Assembly: GCA_016209015.1 (NCBI GenBank)
Contig: JACQWY010000045.1
Location: forward strand, 1 to 64,000
Length of the DNA: 64,000 nt
Origin: Gammaproteobacteria bacterium
GTDB taxonomy: Bacteria; Pseudomonadota; Gammaproteobacteria; Ga0077536
Reading direction: 5' to 3'
The notes under the pieces were generated by a model. It did no database searches and was not told where the DNA came from. It saw nothing but the letters and a program-made list of their open reading frames with translations. Positions 1 through 9,008 of the stretch are shown here, piece after piece. The first letter of the stretch is position 1. Each line of letters begins with the position of its first letter. The position numbers and the translations under genes are program-made.

Positions 1-36
1 ACCGACGAACAGTCCCACCGTTCGGAGAAGAACCCA
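1..36 (+). repeat. Tail of a dispersed intergenic repeat (copy cut by window edge)
   Basis: The first bases resemble the distal end of the 54-kb repeat copy read in reverse: a GAACAGTCCC block followed by GTTCGGAGAAGAAC. The next, nearly complete copy (about 46-299) lacks this end, so a second tandem unit probably begins left of the window. This is visible by direct comparison; no coding potential was assigned. Confidence 0.6.
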
Positions 37-45
37 GAAAATGGG

Positions 46-299
46 ACTTCTCCAGACTGCGGGGTTTCTCGACGCTTCCCGCCCTGCCTCATCCCTGTCG
101 CCCTCGCGCAGGCGAGGGCCCAGTCGGTGACCCGCGGCACGCACCGTGAACCTCGGACTTTCGAGCGCTCCGTTCCGCACCGCGCTCGCTTTCTGCGCTG
201 GGCCCACGGTTCGACCTCAGCGCCATGGCTGAACGACTGGGCCCTCGCCTGCGCGAGGGCGACAAGGGGGAAATACGCGCCGCGGTGTACCGAGGAAGG
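46..299 (+). repeat. Dispersed intergenic repeat of about 255 bp with 31-bp inverted arms
   Basis: Positions 96-126 and 234-264 are perfect 31-bp inverted copies of each other. Each arm is itself a hairpin, GCCCTCGC/GCGAGGGC around a 4-nt loop. The whole unit recurs in opposite orientation at about 54194-54457, including the 107-bp interior and the flanks (TGCGGGGT on one side, GCGCGCCGCGGTGTACCGAGGA on the other, given here in two parts). No transposase is encoded. Open frames inside it (89-370 and 127-459) are explained by the repeat and are not called as genes. It fills the gap before the O-antigen-ligase-like gene. Confidence 0.85.
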
Positions 300-320
300 A
301 AAATTTCGGGGACACGTAAC

Positions 321-1598
321 TCAATTCGGGCTTGACGTACCCTCAGGGAGTGGCGCACGGGCCGAATCAAGTAACACGTCCCCGGCGGCCCCGGGCCGCC
401 CGCTCGCGAGGGCGAGCGCGAGCGCCGTCCAGGCGAAGCTCGACCAGTACGAGCCGTAGAACGCGAGGTGCATGTTCAACGGCAGCCAGACGACGACGAG
501 CGTGCTCCACCAGCCGCGGGCGATCGCATCCCCTGCGGTCCAGCGCCGCAAGGGTCCGAGCACGCAGGCCCAGAACGCGACATACCCGGCGAGGCCGACG
601 AGACCCGTTTCCGTGACGACTTCGACGAGCATCTGGTGCGGATGCGTCTGACCGTGCCGGTCCTCCTGCAGCCAGAAATCGTCCGGGGCCGCGACCTCGC
701 GATAGGCGTAGCGGAAGCCGCGCGGACCGACTCCGGTCAGCGGATGGGCGGCGACGAGGCGCGCGGCATTGCGCCAGATCGAGATGCGATAGGAGCTCGC
801 GGCATCGAGGCTCTGCATATCGCCGCGCAGGAGCTCGGCGGTGTGTGCGGCCTGGGTGCGGACCATCGGCATCTTCCACCACGCGCCGCCGGCGATCAGC
901 ACGCCGAGCACGAGCAGCACCGCGATCCGGCCGCGGCCCAGCGGCGGGCGGCCATGGCGCTGGAAGGCGAAGTACACGACCGCCGCGTAGACGAGCATCG
1001 TCCAGGCGCTGCGCTTCGCGGAAAGCGCGATCACCGCGAGATAGGGAATCGCCGCGAGCCAGACGTAGCGCCAGCGCGCGGCGGCATCGTCGAGCGCCGC
1101 GGCGACGAAGGGCGCAGCGCCGGCGAGCACGAGGCCGAGGAGCTGCGTCGGATAGAACACGCCGACGAGCCAGCCGTCCTTGTGCCGGTAGCCGAAGAGA
1201 TCGTGGCCGACGAGGTATTCGAAGAGCGCATCGCCGACCCAGAAGCACGCGATCGCGACCGCGGCGGCGCGCACGAGCCGCGCGCTGCCCGGCACGCGCG
1301 GCAGGGCGATCACGAGCGCCGCCGCGGCGAAGTAGAAGTGCAGATAATCGAGCGTCGTGGTGAGCGAGTGATGACGATGGACCGCGCCGGGCAGGCTCGC
1401 GAGCATCGGCAGCCACAACGCGAGGAACGCCGCACCGAGAATTTTGAGGCGCGGATCCGTCCAGGCGAGCCGCGGCGCGCGCGCGAGCCTCACGAGGCCT
1501 ATGAGCGCGAGCGCAATCAGCGGATAATTGATGCCGTTCTTGGTACACAGCAACAACAGAGTCGTCACCGCCAGCACCGGCTCGGCGTATCGGAGCAT
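321..1598 (-). CDS. O-antigen ligase / Wzy-type polymerase family membrane protein
   Basis: The 425-residue product is almost wholly hydrophobic, with about ten predicted membrane segments and one long periplasmic loop in the C-terminal half. That loop carries GVGPRGFRYAY and, further on, THPHQMLVEVVTETGLVGL, the family's H-N/Q-x-hydrophobic-E-x-x-x-E-T-G-L-x-G signature. Members either ligate O-polysaccharide to lipid A-core or polymerise glycans in the inner membrane; sequence alone does not separate the two. The start at 1598 was chosen because the product then begins just before the first membrane segment; an ATG 15 codons upstream is also open. It is divergent from the glycosyltransferase at 1748, so the pair may serve surface-glycan assembly. 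Confidence 0.85.
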   Translation of the reverse strand: MLRYAEPVLAVTTLLLLCTKNGINYPLIALALIGLVRLARAPRLAWTDPRLKILGAAFLALWLPMLASLPGAVHRHHSLTTTLDYLHFYFAAAALVIALPRVPGSARLVRAAAVAIACFWVGDALFEYLVGHDLFGYRHKDGWLVGVFYPTQLLGLVLAGAAPFVAAALDDAAARWRYVWLAAIPYLAVIALSAKRSAWTMLVYAAVVYFAFQRHGRPPLGRGRIAVLLVLGVLIAGGAWWKMPMVRTQAAHTAELLRGDMQSLDAASSYRISIWRNAARLVAAHPLTGVGPRGFRYAYREVAAPDDFWLQEDRHGQTHPHQMLVEVVTETGLVGLAGYVAFWACVLGPLRRWTAGDAIARGWWSTLVVVWLPLNMHLAFYGSYWSSFAWTALALALASGRPGAAGDVLLDSARAPLPEGTSSPN

Positions 1599-1747
1599 GG
1601 TCGTGGGCTCGTCCCGCGGGGCAGAGGCGGTGCACGTTAACACAATTCGGCAAAATCGCGCCGTGTCCGGGCGGACTCGGATCCGGTGAACCCATCAAGT
1701 ACGAATTTCTCGAAGCGCCGTGTCCCATTCCAGAGCAGTCCGCCACC

Positions 1748-3280
1748 GTGAATGCCATCCCCTTTCCGCCGCCGCAGCACCGCGGCGGCCTCGCGTGCGT
1801 GTCCGTGCCGTCCGCTGAAGCGATGGCCTTCCCCGAGCGCGTCGCGCTCGGCGCGCTGCTCGCGCTTGCCGTCGGCATCATCTTCTCGAATGCTTTCACG
1901 CAGGAGCTGCACGTCACGAGCGCGTTCTACGCCGCGCTCGCCCGCGAGATCGTCACGGCCGGCGACCCGCTCGAAATCTTCCGCGGCGCCCGCGCCTATC
2001 TGCTCAAACCCCCGCTCGTGTTGTGGGCGAGCGCAGCCTCGATGACGGTCTTCGGCTTCAACACGTTCGCAGCGACGCTGCCCGTGCGTCTCGCGGGCGT
2101 CGGCTGCGTGTGGCTCACGTATCTCGTCGGCCGGCGGATCTTCGATCGCGCGACCGCCTGGTACGCCGCGTTCATGCTCGTCACGCTCGGGCCGTTCTTC
2201 CAGTTCACCGTCACGTTCCGCATGGATCCGATCCTGACGTTCGGCGTGCTGCTCTCGACCTGGGCTTATCTCGCCGCGGCACATCGCGCCGCACCCTTCG
2301 CGTTCTCGATGGGCATCGTCATCAGCGTGCTCGCGAAAGGCCCGGCCGCGCTGTACCTGCTCGTGATGCTGCCCGTTCACGCGATGGTCGATCCGGGCTG
2401 CCTTGCGCAGGCGCGCCGCTGGCCGCTGCGCTGGTATCTGCTGCTGCTGATTCCGGTCGCGTGGTATGCCTGGCTGTGGACGCAGCACGGCATGCGGCCG
2501 TTCACGGAGGTCTACGAGGACTTCTGGCGCACGAGCACCGCGGTGGGCGTCTCGCGCTACCAATCGGCGCTGGAAGAATACGTGCAGAAGCCGGCCACGC
2601 GCTTCCTGCCGTGGCTGCCGTTCATCCTCGCCGGTTTCGTGCTCGCCTGCCGCGATCTGCGGCGCGCCGCGACACCGCGTGCCGAACGCGCGGCACTGCT
2701 CCTGCTCGTCACCGGCATCGCGGTGACGATCGGCGTCTCGATCACGAAGCCCGATCACGACATCCGCTACTGGTATCCCGAGTTCCCGGCGATGACGCTG
2801 CTCGCAGCCCGCCCGCTCGCGCGCTTCAGCGCCGGTCGGCTGCCGCGCTGGATCGGCCGGCTCGGCGCCGCGCTCGGCATCCTCGCGCTGCTCGTCGCGA
2901 CGGGCATGCAGGTCGGCAACCGGCTGCGCACGAGCGCCCATCTCGACGAGCTCCGGGCGGAAGTCGCGCGCGGCGGGATCAGCCCCGCGCACACGATCGT
3001 GATCGGTGCCGTCGCGAATCCGCCGGAATGGCCGCGGCGCCAGAACAGTGTGCGCGACTGGATCTACTTCTATCTCGGCGTCGAGCTGCCCATGATGAGC
3101 TGGCAGCAGGCCCAGACGGCGGATCTCTCGGGCGCGCGCAACTTTCTCGTGCCGCGCAATCGCAACGACGCGCGCGTCATGCGGGAGTTCGGGCTCGTGG
3201 AAATCATGCACGCGGGCAAGATCGTGCTCGCCGATCTCCCGCCCGGGGCGCCGAAGTCACTGCCTCCGCCGCCGCCCTGA
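1748..3280 (+). CDS. ArnT/PMT-family polyprenyl-phosphate-sugar glycosyltransferase
   Basis: The 510-residue polytopic membrane protein has the layout of the ArnT/PMT (GT-C) superfamily. It has an acidic residue in the first periplasmic loop (TQELHVTSAFY), the KPPLVLW motif at about residues 82-88, the R-x-D turn (RMDPILTF) at about 158, and a smaller soluble C-terminal part. Such enzymes move a sugar from an undecaprenyl-phosphate carrier to lipid A, protein or another acceptor on the periplasmic side. The GTG at 1748 gives the longest frame; an ATG at 1823, just before the first membrane helix, is a realistic alternative. The acceptor cannot be told from sequence. It ends 12 nt from the convergent hydrolase gene. 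Confidence 0.8.
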   Translation: MNAIPFPPPQHRGGLACVSVPSAEAMAFPERVALGALLALAVGIIFSNAFTQELHVTSAFYAALAREIVTAGDPLEIFRGARAYLLKPPLVLWASAASMTVFGFNTFAATLPVRLAGVGCVWLTYLVGRRIFDRATAWYAAFMLVTLGPFFQFTVTFRMDPILTFGVLLSTWAYLAAAHRAAPFAFSMGIVISVLAKGPAALYLLVMLPVHAMVDPGCLAQARRWPLRWYLLLLIPVAWYAWLWTQHGMRPFTEVYEDFWRTSTAVGVSRYQSALEEYVQKPATRFLPWLPFILAGFVLACRDLRRAATPRAERAALLLLVTGIAVTIGVSITKPDHDIRYWYPEFPAMTLLAARPLARFSAGRLPRWIGRLGAALGILALLVATGMQVGNRLRTSAHLDELRAEVARGGISPAHTIVIGAVANPPEWPRRQNSVRDWIYFYLGVELPMMSWQQAQTADLSGARNFLVPRNRNDARVMREFGLVEIMHAGKIVLADLPPGAPKSLPPPPP

Positions 3281-3292
3281 ACGGGCGCGGTC

Positions 3293-4111
3293 TCAGGGCG
3301 AATCGAGGAACGCCAGCACCACGGAATTCACGCGCTCGGGCTGCTCGGCGAACGTGCCGTGGCTCGCGTCGGGCACGATGTAGAGCCGGCCCGCGGGCAG
3401 GGCGTGCACGATCTCGAGCGTGTGATCGCGCTTGATGAGGTCGCGCTCGCCCGCCATCACGAGCACGGGAGTGTGGATCCCCGCGAGCAACGCCGGATTG
3501 AGCTGATCGCGCGTCGGCGATTCGAGCCAGAGATGGACGAGCTTCTCTGCCACGCTCGGGCCGTGGGCCGCGGCCCCGGAGGGTAGCAGCACCGGCCGCT
3601 CCGGCCGATGCAGCGCGGCGAGCGTGTCACGCGTGCGCGCGAGCTCGTCGTCCTCGAGACCATCGGGCGCGAGGTTCGCGCCGCTCACGACGACGCGCCG
3701 CACGAGCTCGGGATGCCGCACCGCGAGCATGAGCGCGACGATGCCACCGTCGCTGAAGCCCACGACATCGACGTGCCTGACGTGCAGGAGCCTGAGCAGC
3801 GCGGCCGTGTCCTCGGTCATCCGGGTATAGGAGAGCGGCCCCGGCAGATCGGGGCTGTGGCCGTGACCGGCCTGCTCGGGCGCGATCACGCGATGGCCGC
3901 TTGCGAACGCCGCGAGCTGCTTGCCGAAGCTGCTCGCCGGCGTCGCGCCGCCGCCGTGGAGAAGCAGCAGTGCCCGGCCGCCGCCGTGGCTCTCGTAGTA
4001 GAGCCGATGGCCGTTGACGTGCGCCCAGTGGCCGGCGGGCGCTGCCGCCGCGACGAGCGGCAGCCAGGCCGCCAGGAGCGCCGTCAGGAACCGCTGCAGT
4101 CTCGTCCGCAT
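3293..4111 (-). CDS. Secreted alpha/beta-fold hydrolase
   Basis: The 272-residue protein starts with a typical signal peptide (MRTRLQRF then a hydrophobic stretch ending in AAAAPA), so it is probably periplasmic. An alpha/beta-hydrolase domain follows. It has an HGGG oxyanion region, nucleophile elbow GFSDGG with the serine at about residue 120, an acid residue in AGERD, and the catalytic histidine in DASHGTF near the C-terminus. The triad is complete, so an active esterase, lipase or peptidase-like enzyme is likely; the substrate is unknown. It is convergent with the glycosyltransferase and 210 nt from the next minus-strand gene, with no shared-operon signal. Confidence 0.8.
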   Translation of the reverse strand: MRTRLQRFLTALLAAWLPLVAAAAPAGHWAHVNGHRLYYESHGGGRALLLLHGGGATPASSFGKQLAAFASGHRVIAPEQAGHGHSPDLPGPLSYTRMTEDTAALLRLLHVRHVDVVGFSDGGIVALMLAVRHPELVRRVVVSGANLAPDGLEDDELARTRDTLAALHRPERPVLLPSGAAAHGPSVAEKLVHLWLESPTRDQLNPALLAGIHTPVLVMAGERDLIKRDHTLEIVHALPAGRLYIVPDASHGTFAEQPERVNSVVLAFLDSP

Positions 4112-4322
4112 TGCATCTCCGGAGATGAACGTCGTCGTGCCACCGTGCCGCCTCGTCCGCGGTCGAGGCGCGCGACGGGTGGAGTCATTAGATCACGGCA
4201 AGCCATGTGCCACCGCGGCGGAGGTCACGTTACGCCGCGCGGAGCCGCGCCTCGATCGCCTTTGCCCTCGGCAGATTCTGCACGAATGCGCACCGGGATG
4301 GGCGTGCCCGCACCGTCACGCT

Positions 4323-4826
4323 TCAGAAGCGATAGCGGAAATCGAGCGAGATGTCCTCCTTCGTCGCGCCCTGCTTGAGCTTCAGGTAGTCGATGTCGTT
4401 CTGGCCGCCGTAAGGCTTGCGGAGACGATAACTCGCGCTGACGCTCGTATCCTCGTTGATGCGGAAGCCGAGGCCGAGTCCGGCACCGAAGATCGTGCCC
4501 TCGTCCGTGACCGCGCCGGCCGTCGCCGCGGCGCGGGTGGCCGCGGGCCCCGCCGCGGCGCCCTCGAACCCCGCGCTGCCGAGTGCGGTGGCGAGCTCGT
4601 CCACACTGCGCGGACGCAGCACGGTGAGGTCGTCGTCGTCCTCGAGCGCACGCGCGAACGTGCGCGCGGCGCGGCCGCCGGCGAGCACGAGACCGAGGTG
4701 ACTGAAATAGCGCGCGATGCCCGGCGCCAGCGCGCGCGACGGGCCCGACAGCAGCTCGGCGGCCGGCGCCGTCGGGATCACGAGCCCGCTCAAGGCGGCG
4801 GTGAGCAGGACGGTCGGGCTGCGCAT
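4323..4826 (-). CDS. Small outer-membrane beta-barrel-like protein
   Basis: The product of 167 residues has a signal peptide (MRSPTVLLTAALSG...PTAPAAE). Its C-terminal half alternates hydrophobic and polar residues (GAGLGLGFRINEDTSVSAS, SLDFRYRF) and ends in phenylalanine, the usual recognition signal for outer-membrane barrel insertion. The middle is Ala/Gly-rich and low in complexity. The C-terminal segments resemble the last strands of opacity- or OmpA-like barrels, but at this length only a few strands are possible, so it may be a shortened paralog or work as an oligomer. The start at 4826 gives the signal peptide. The upstream LOG gene ends 26 nt away on the same strand. Confidence 0.55.
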   Translation of the reverse strand: MRSPTVLLTAALSGLVIPTAPAAELLSGPSRALAPGIARYFSHLGLVLAGGRAARTFARALEDDDDLTVLRPRSVDELATALGSAGFEGAAAGPAATRAAATAGAVTDEGTIFGAGLGLGFRINEDTSVSASYRLRKPYGGQNDIDYLKLKQGATKEDISLDFRYRF

Positions 4827-4852
4827 CGCTGTCAGCTCCGTGCGTTGCGGCG

Positions 4853-5854
4853 TCAGCCCGACGCGGCTTCGGGCTCGGACCGCGCCACGACGAGCGGCTC
4901 GCCGCTCGCCGCGTACCAGTAACGGATGCCGTCCCAGATTTCGTGGGCGGTCTCCGCATACCAGAAGAGCTCGCGATCCTCGGCTTCGATCACGCCCTCC
5001 TCCACCAGGAAGTCGATGTTCACGGCGCGCCGCCAGTATTCCTCGCCGACGAGCACGATCGGCATCGGCTTGATCTCGCGCGTCTGCACGAGCGTGAGCG
5101 CTTCGAACAGTTCGTCGAACGTGCCGAAGCCGCCGGGGAAGGCCACGAGCGCACGGGCCCGCAGCAGGAAATGCAGCTTGCGCAACGCGAAGTAGTGGAA
5201 CTTGAAGCACAGCTCCGGCGTGACGTACGGATTCGGGTACTGCTCGTGCGGGAGATTGATGTTGAGCCCGATCGACTTCGCGCCGACGTCGTGCGCGCCG
5301 CGGTTCGCGGCCTCCATGATGCCCGGCCCGCCGCCCGTCATCACGACGAGGCCGCCCCCGCCGCCGTGATCGCCTGCCGCGCCGACGAGCCGCCCGAACT
5401 CGCGTGCGACCTCGTAGTAGCGGCTCTTCGCGAGCAGGCGCTCGGCGGTGCCGAAGCGGCGGCGCAGTGCCGAGTCCGCGGGCGCGGCCTCGAGCGCGGC
5501 GCGCAGCGTGTCGACCCGCGCCTGCGCCGCGGCCGGCTCCGGAATGCGCGTGCTGCCGAAGACGACGATCGTCTCGCGGATGCCCTCTTCCTCGAGCAGG
5601 ACCTGCGGTTTCAGGTAATCGATCTGCAGGCGGATGCCGCGCGTCTCGGCCCGGTTCAGGAAATCGCCGTCGCGGTCCGCCTCGCGATAGCTCGGGCTCT
5701 GCAGGATGCGCTGGACGCGTGCCGGGGCGAGGGGATCCTCGGCGGCCGGCTTCGGGCGCTGCCAGGGCAGCGGCTCGTTGCGCGCTTCGGGATGCGCGGG
5801 ACGCGGGATCTGCGCCGCGTAGCGTGCATAGGGATGCTTGCGATGATTGGGCAT
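4853..5854 (-). CDS. LOG-family protein (cytokinin-activating / nucleotide phosphoribohydrolase type)
   Basis: The 333-residue protein has both hallmark motifs of the LOG family, once annotated as lysine decarboxylases. They are GGGPGIMEAANRGA at about residues 173-186 and FPGGFGTFDELFEAL at about 240-254. Characterised members cleave the N-glycosidic bond of nucleoside 5'-monophosphates, releasing ribose 5-phosphate. The N-terminal 100 residues are an extension compared with minimal LOG proteins of about 190 residues and are hydrophilic. It lies 26 nt upstream of the small barrel gene, with no obvious functional link. Confidence 0.85.
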   Translation of the reverse strand: MPNHRKHPYARYAAQIPRPAHPEARNEPLPWQRPKPAAEDPLAPARVQRILQSPSYREADRDGDFLNRAETRGIRLQIDYLKPQVLLEEEGIRETIVVFGSTRIPEPAAAQARVDTLRAALEAAPADSALRRRFGTAERLLAKSRYYEVAREFGRLVGAAGDHGGGGGLVVMTGGGPGIMEAANRGAHDVGAKSIGLNINLPHEQYPNPYVTPELCFKFHYFALRKLHFLLRARALVAFPGGFGTFDELFEALTLVQTREIKPMPIVLVGEEYWRRAVNIDFLVEEGVIEAEDRELFWYAETAHEIWDGIRYWYAASGEPLVVARSEPEAASG

Positions 5855-6034
5855 AGGCTCCGGTGGTCCCTGTCTCGACGTTCGATTCCCGGATCGCGCG
5901 GCGCCGGCCTCTCCTCGGCACTGCAGTGCAAAGTATAGGCACGACTATGCTTCGAGAAGATGATCGGGTGCAGTTCCCGCGCATTTCGCGGTAACGGGAT
6001 TGCGGCGACGCGCCGCGGCGGAGACCATAGCCGC

Positions 6035-6598
6035 ATGACGCCGACCCGCCTCACCCCGCTGACCGACGAGCTCGCCGCGGAAGCGCGGCGCTGGCTCGCG
6101 TCCTGGGGCGTGCCCGAGATCGAGGACGCGGTCCACATCCGTTACAGCGCGCGACTGTCGCGGAGCTGGGCGCGCTGTCAGCCGGCGCTCGGCCGGATCA
6201 CGATCCAGCGCGGGCTCGACACGGCGCCCGCGGAATTCCTGCGCGAAGTCCTCGCCCACGAGCTCGCGCACTTCGCCGCGCACGCGCTCTACGGGCCGGC
6301 CATCGCGCCCCACGGCCGCGAATGGCGGGCGCTGATGCGTGCCGTCGCGCTGCCGGCGCGCACCCGGCTCGCGCCGCCGCCGGGCTGGCACGCACCGGCG
6401 CGGCCGCGGCCCGTGGCGCGCTACTATCTGCATCGCTGTCCCGTCTGCCGCGCCGAGCGCGTCGCGAAACGCGTCGTGCGGCGCTGGCGCTGCGGCCGCT
6501 GCCTCGATCGCGGCCGCGACGGCGAGCTCGAGGTGTTCCGCCTCGAGCGCAAGCCGCGGCGCTTCTGGCCGTTCGCGCGCCGCGGCGAGCAGATGTGA
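6035..6598 (+). CDS. SprT-like zinc metalloprotease
   Basis: The 187-residue product has the HExxH motif as HELAHF at about residue 72, followed by a third histidine candidate in APHGREW, the arrangement of SprT/Spartan-type domains. The C-terminal part carries a small zinc ribbon, CPVC at about residue 132 and CGRC about 20 residues later, also typical of SprT. Spartan relatives degrade DNA-protein crosslinks; bacterial SprT proteins are poorly characterised. The ATG at 6035 removes an implausible leader from the longer open frame. The next gene starts 31 nt downstream on the same strand, so the two may be co-transcribed. Confidence 0.8.
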   Translation: MTPTRLTPLTDELAAEARRWLASWGVPEIEDAVHIRYSARLSRSWARCQPALGRITIQRGLDTAPAEFLREVLAHELAHFAAHALYGPAIAPHGREWRALMRAVALPARTRLAPPPGWHAPARPRPVARYYLHRCPVCRAERVAKRVVRRWRCGRCLDRGRDGELEVFRLERKPRRFWPFARRGEQM

Positions 6599-6629
6599 TC
6601 GCATTCGTCCAAGCCCGGGAGCACCGCCC

Positions 6630-7748
6630 ATGAAGAGCCGCCTGTGCGAGATGTTCGGCATCGAAGCCCCCATCTTCGCGTTCTCGCATTGTCGCGACGT
6701 CGTCGTCGAGGTCTCGAAAGCCGGGGGCCTCGGCGTGCTCGGCATGGCGCGCATGAGCCGCGAGCGCCTGCACGAGGAGCTGTCGTGGATCGACGCGCAC
6801 ATCGGCGGCCGGCCGTACGGCATCGACGTGCTGATGCCGACGACCTACGAGGACGCCGGCGCGCTGAAGTTCGATCCCGAACACCTCTTCCCGCCCGCGC
6901 ACCTCGCGTTCGTACGCGATCTGCTGGACGAAGCCGGCGTGCCGCGCCTGCCGGAGGACGAAGCAGAGCGCATCCAGCACGAGCTCGTCGCGAGCGCGAA
7001 CTTCACGCCCGAGGAGAGCGCGATGATGATCGACATCGCGCTCGAGCACCCGATCAAGCTCATCGTCAACGCGCTCGGCACACCGCCGCGCGCGCTCGTC
7101 GAGCGCGCCCATGCCCGCGGCATCAAGGTCGCGGCGCTCGCCGGCAAGCCGAAGCATGCGCTGAAGCATCGCGACGCGGGCTGCGATTTCGTCATCGCCG
7201 TCGGCACCGAGGCCGCGGGCCACACCGGCAACGTCGCCTCGATGGTGCTGTGGCCGAGCATCGTCGACGCCGTGGCGCCGCTGCCCGTGCTCGGCGCGGG
7301 CGGTGTGGGCCGCGGCCGCCAGCTCGCCGCGGCGTTCGCGCTCGGCTGCGAGGGCGTGTGGTGCGGCTCGGCCTGGCTGCCGACGGTGCAGAGCGAGGTG
7401 ATCCCGGAGATCAAGCAGAAGTTCTTCGCCGCGGGCCACGACGACGCGGTGCTGACGAAGAGCGTGACCGGCAAACAATGCCGCACGCTCAGGAGCCGCT
7501 TCACCGAGGCCTGGCAGCGGCCCGGCGCGCCGCAGCCGCTGCCGGCACCGCTGCAGATGCTCTTGTGGTGGGGCCAGGGCCGCACGCGCGTCGAGCGCGT
7601 GCGGGCGAAGGATTTCCTCACCTACCCCGTCGGCCAGCTCGTCGGCGACATGCGCGCGGAGACTTCCGTGCGCCAGGTCGTGCAGGACATGCTGACCGAG
7701 CTCGCGGAGACGAAAGCGCGGCTCGACGATCTGCTCGGCGCGGACTGA
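6630..7748 (+). CDS. Nitronate monooxygenase-like FMN-dependent TIM-barrel protein
   Basis: The 372-residue protein belongs to the nitronate monooxygenase / 2-nitropropane dioxygenase family. It has the N-terminal P-I-x-x-F segment, the AGGLGVLG turn, an FMN-phosphate region (LGAGGVGRGRQLAAAFALGCEGVWCGSA), and the motif EAAGHTGN, whose histidine aligns with the catalytic one. Family members oxidise alkyl nitronates to carbonyl compounds and nitrite using flavin and oxygen; many relatives are actually enoyl-reductase-like. The ATG at 6630 is preceded by GGGAG. It sits 31 nt after the SprT-like gene and is convergent with the SGNH gene at 7755. Confidence 0.75.
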   Translation: MKSRLCEMFGIEAPIFAFSHCRDVVVEVSKAGGLGVLGMARMSRERLHEELSWIDAHIGGRPYGIDVLMPTTYEDAGALKFDPEHLFPPAHLAFVRDLLDEAGVPRLPEDEAERIQHELVASANFTPEESAMMIDIALEHPIKLIVNALGTPPRALVERAHARGIKVAALAGKPKHALKHRDAGCDFVIAVGTEAAGHTGNVASMVLWPSIVDAVAPLPVLGAGGVGRGRQLAAAFALGCEGVWCGSAWLPTVQSEVIPEIKQKFFAAGHDDAVLTKSVTGKQCRTLRSRFTEAWQRPGAPQPLPAPLQMLLWWGQGRTRVERVRAKDFLTYPVGQLVGDMRAETSVRQVVQDMLTELAETKARLDDLLGAD

Positions 7749-7754
7749 GGGGCC

Positions 7755-9005
7755 TCAGCGTCCGGCGCGGATCGCCGCCACGAGCGACGCGATCTCCGCG
7801 ACGTCGGCGGCATGCGTCGCGCGATACGCGGCGGCATCCGCGTCCTGCTTCGCGAGCTCGCGCTCGACGTTCGCGGGCGTGAGCGCGACGCCGAAATCGG
7901 CCGGCACGGGATAGCGCGCACCGCGCGGATCGAAGAGCCGGTAGAGCACGAGATCCCCGGCCGCACGCGTGAAGTGCGAGGACTCCCAGTAGTAGCGCAT
8001 GCGGGATTCCGCGTCGCCCGCGGCCGGCACGTCCTCCGTCGTCACGCTGCTGTACCCCGAGAAGTCCCACAGCGGACAGGCCGCCGCACCGCCGTGCGCC
8101 GCGGCGTCTTCGGCGATCGCGGCGACGAGCGCGCGCTTCCAGGCCGCGATCCCGTCAGCGAGGCCCATCGCCGTGAATACTTCGCGCTGCCGCGCGTGCA
8201 GCGGCGCGATGAAGCACTGGAGCGCGACGCCGTGGCCGCGCGCGAGCGCGAGCACGCGCCGAAATTCCGCGAGACCCGGGCTGCTGCCGTCGCGTTCGCG
8301 CCAGGCGACGTGCCTGACCCCGGTGAAATGCGGCTCGAGATACTGCTTGCGCTCCGACCTCAGGAACACCGCGCGATGCCCGCCGTTCGCGGCGAGCTTG
8401 CGCAGATAGAGCCGATCGACGGTGTGGCCGTCGGGCTCGCGATCCGGCAGCACGTCGGCGGACTTGCGCAGCGTCGCGAACGACGAGCGCAGCGTGTCGA
8501 CCGAAGCGAGCAGCGCGAGCCGGCGCAGCGCGGGGCGCCATACGTCGTCGGCGTCGCGGCGCAGCAGCGCATCGTCGAAATCCGGAGAGTGCGGGCGGTT
8601 GACGTCGAACGCGTAGTAGTCGAGCTCGAAGACGACGACGCGCGGCGGACCGGTCGCAATCGCATGCTCGAGATTGCGGCGCTGCTCGAGGATCGTCGTG
8701 CCGACCTCCGCGAAATTGAACGCGGGCCGTGCGTCCGCCGGCCACGCCTCGTTCGCCGGCGCGAAACCCTGCTCCGAACGCGAGCTGCCGATCACGAGCC
8801 CGCGCGGCTGCAGCGCCGCGACGGCGTGGGGTTTGGAAATCTTAGTGAACTCGCCGACGGCGGGCTTGCTCACGTCCTGACCGCCGCCCGGACCGCCGAC
8901 GCGCGTGTCGTAGGGATCGACCCAGGCGTTGAACGCGACGAGCCCGCCGAGCCCGAGGGCGAGCGTGCTGAAGAAGACGGCGATGAAGCGGCGCGCTGCA
9001 GGCAT
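7755..9005 (-). CDS. Membrane-anchored SGNH-type accessory protein of an MBOAT system
   Basis: The 416-residue protein has an N-terminal anchor (FIAVFFSTLALGLGGLVAF) and a periplasmic domain. The domain contains VIGSSRSEQG at about residue 70, like the SGNH block I serine, and YYWESSHF at about residue 345, placing a histidine where block V would be. It starts 3 nt after the stop of the MBOAT gene, so the two are translationally coupled. In alginate, cellulose and teichoic-acid systems such a partner takes an acyl group exported by the MBOAT protein and transfers it to a glycan. The family assignment is by motif and context only; the catalytic aspartate was not identified. Confidence 0.6.
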   Translation of the reverse strand: MPAARRFIAVFFSTLALGLGGLVAFNAWVDPYDTRVGGPGGGQDVSKPAVGEFTKISKPHAVAALQPRGLVIGSSRSEQGFAPANEAWPADARPAFNFAEVGTTILEQRRNLEHAIATGPPRVVVFELDYYAFDVNRPHSPDFDDALLRRDADDVWRPALRRLALLASVDTLRSSFATLRKSADVLPDREPDGHTVDRLYLRKLAANGGHRAVFLRSERKQYLEPHFTGVRHVAWRERDGSSPGLAEFRRVLALARGHGVALQCFIAPLHARQREVFTAMGLADGIAAWKRALVAAIAEDAAAHGGAAACPLWDFSGYSSVTTEDVPAAGDAESRMRYYWESSHFTRAAGDLVLYRLFDPRGARYPVPADFGVALTPANVERELAKQDADAAAYRATHAADVAEIASLVAAIRAGR

Positions 9006-9008
9006 CGC

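Noticed and set aside
89-459. Two short frames (89-370 minus, 127-459 plus) that look conserved at 54 kb
   Set aside because: Their similarity to 54-kb frames comes from the dispersed repeat itself, not from selection on protein.
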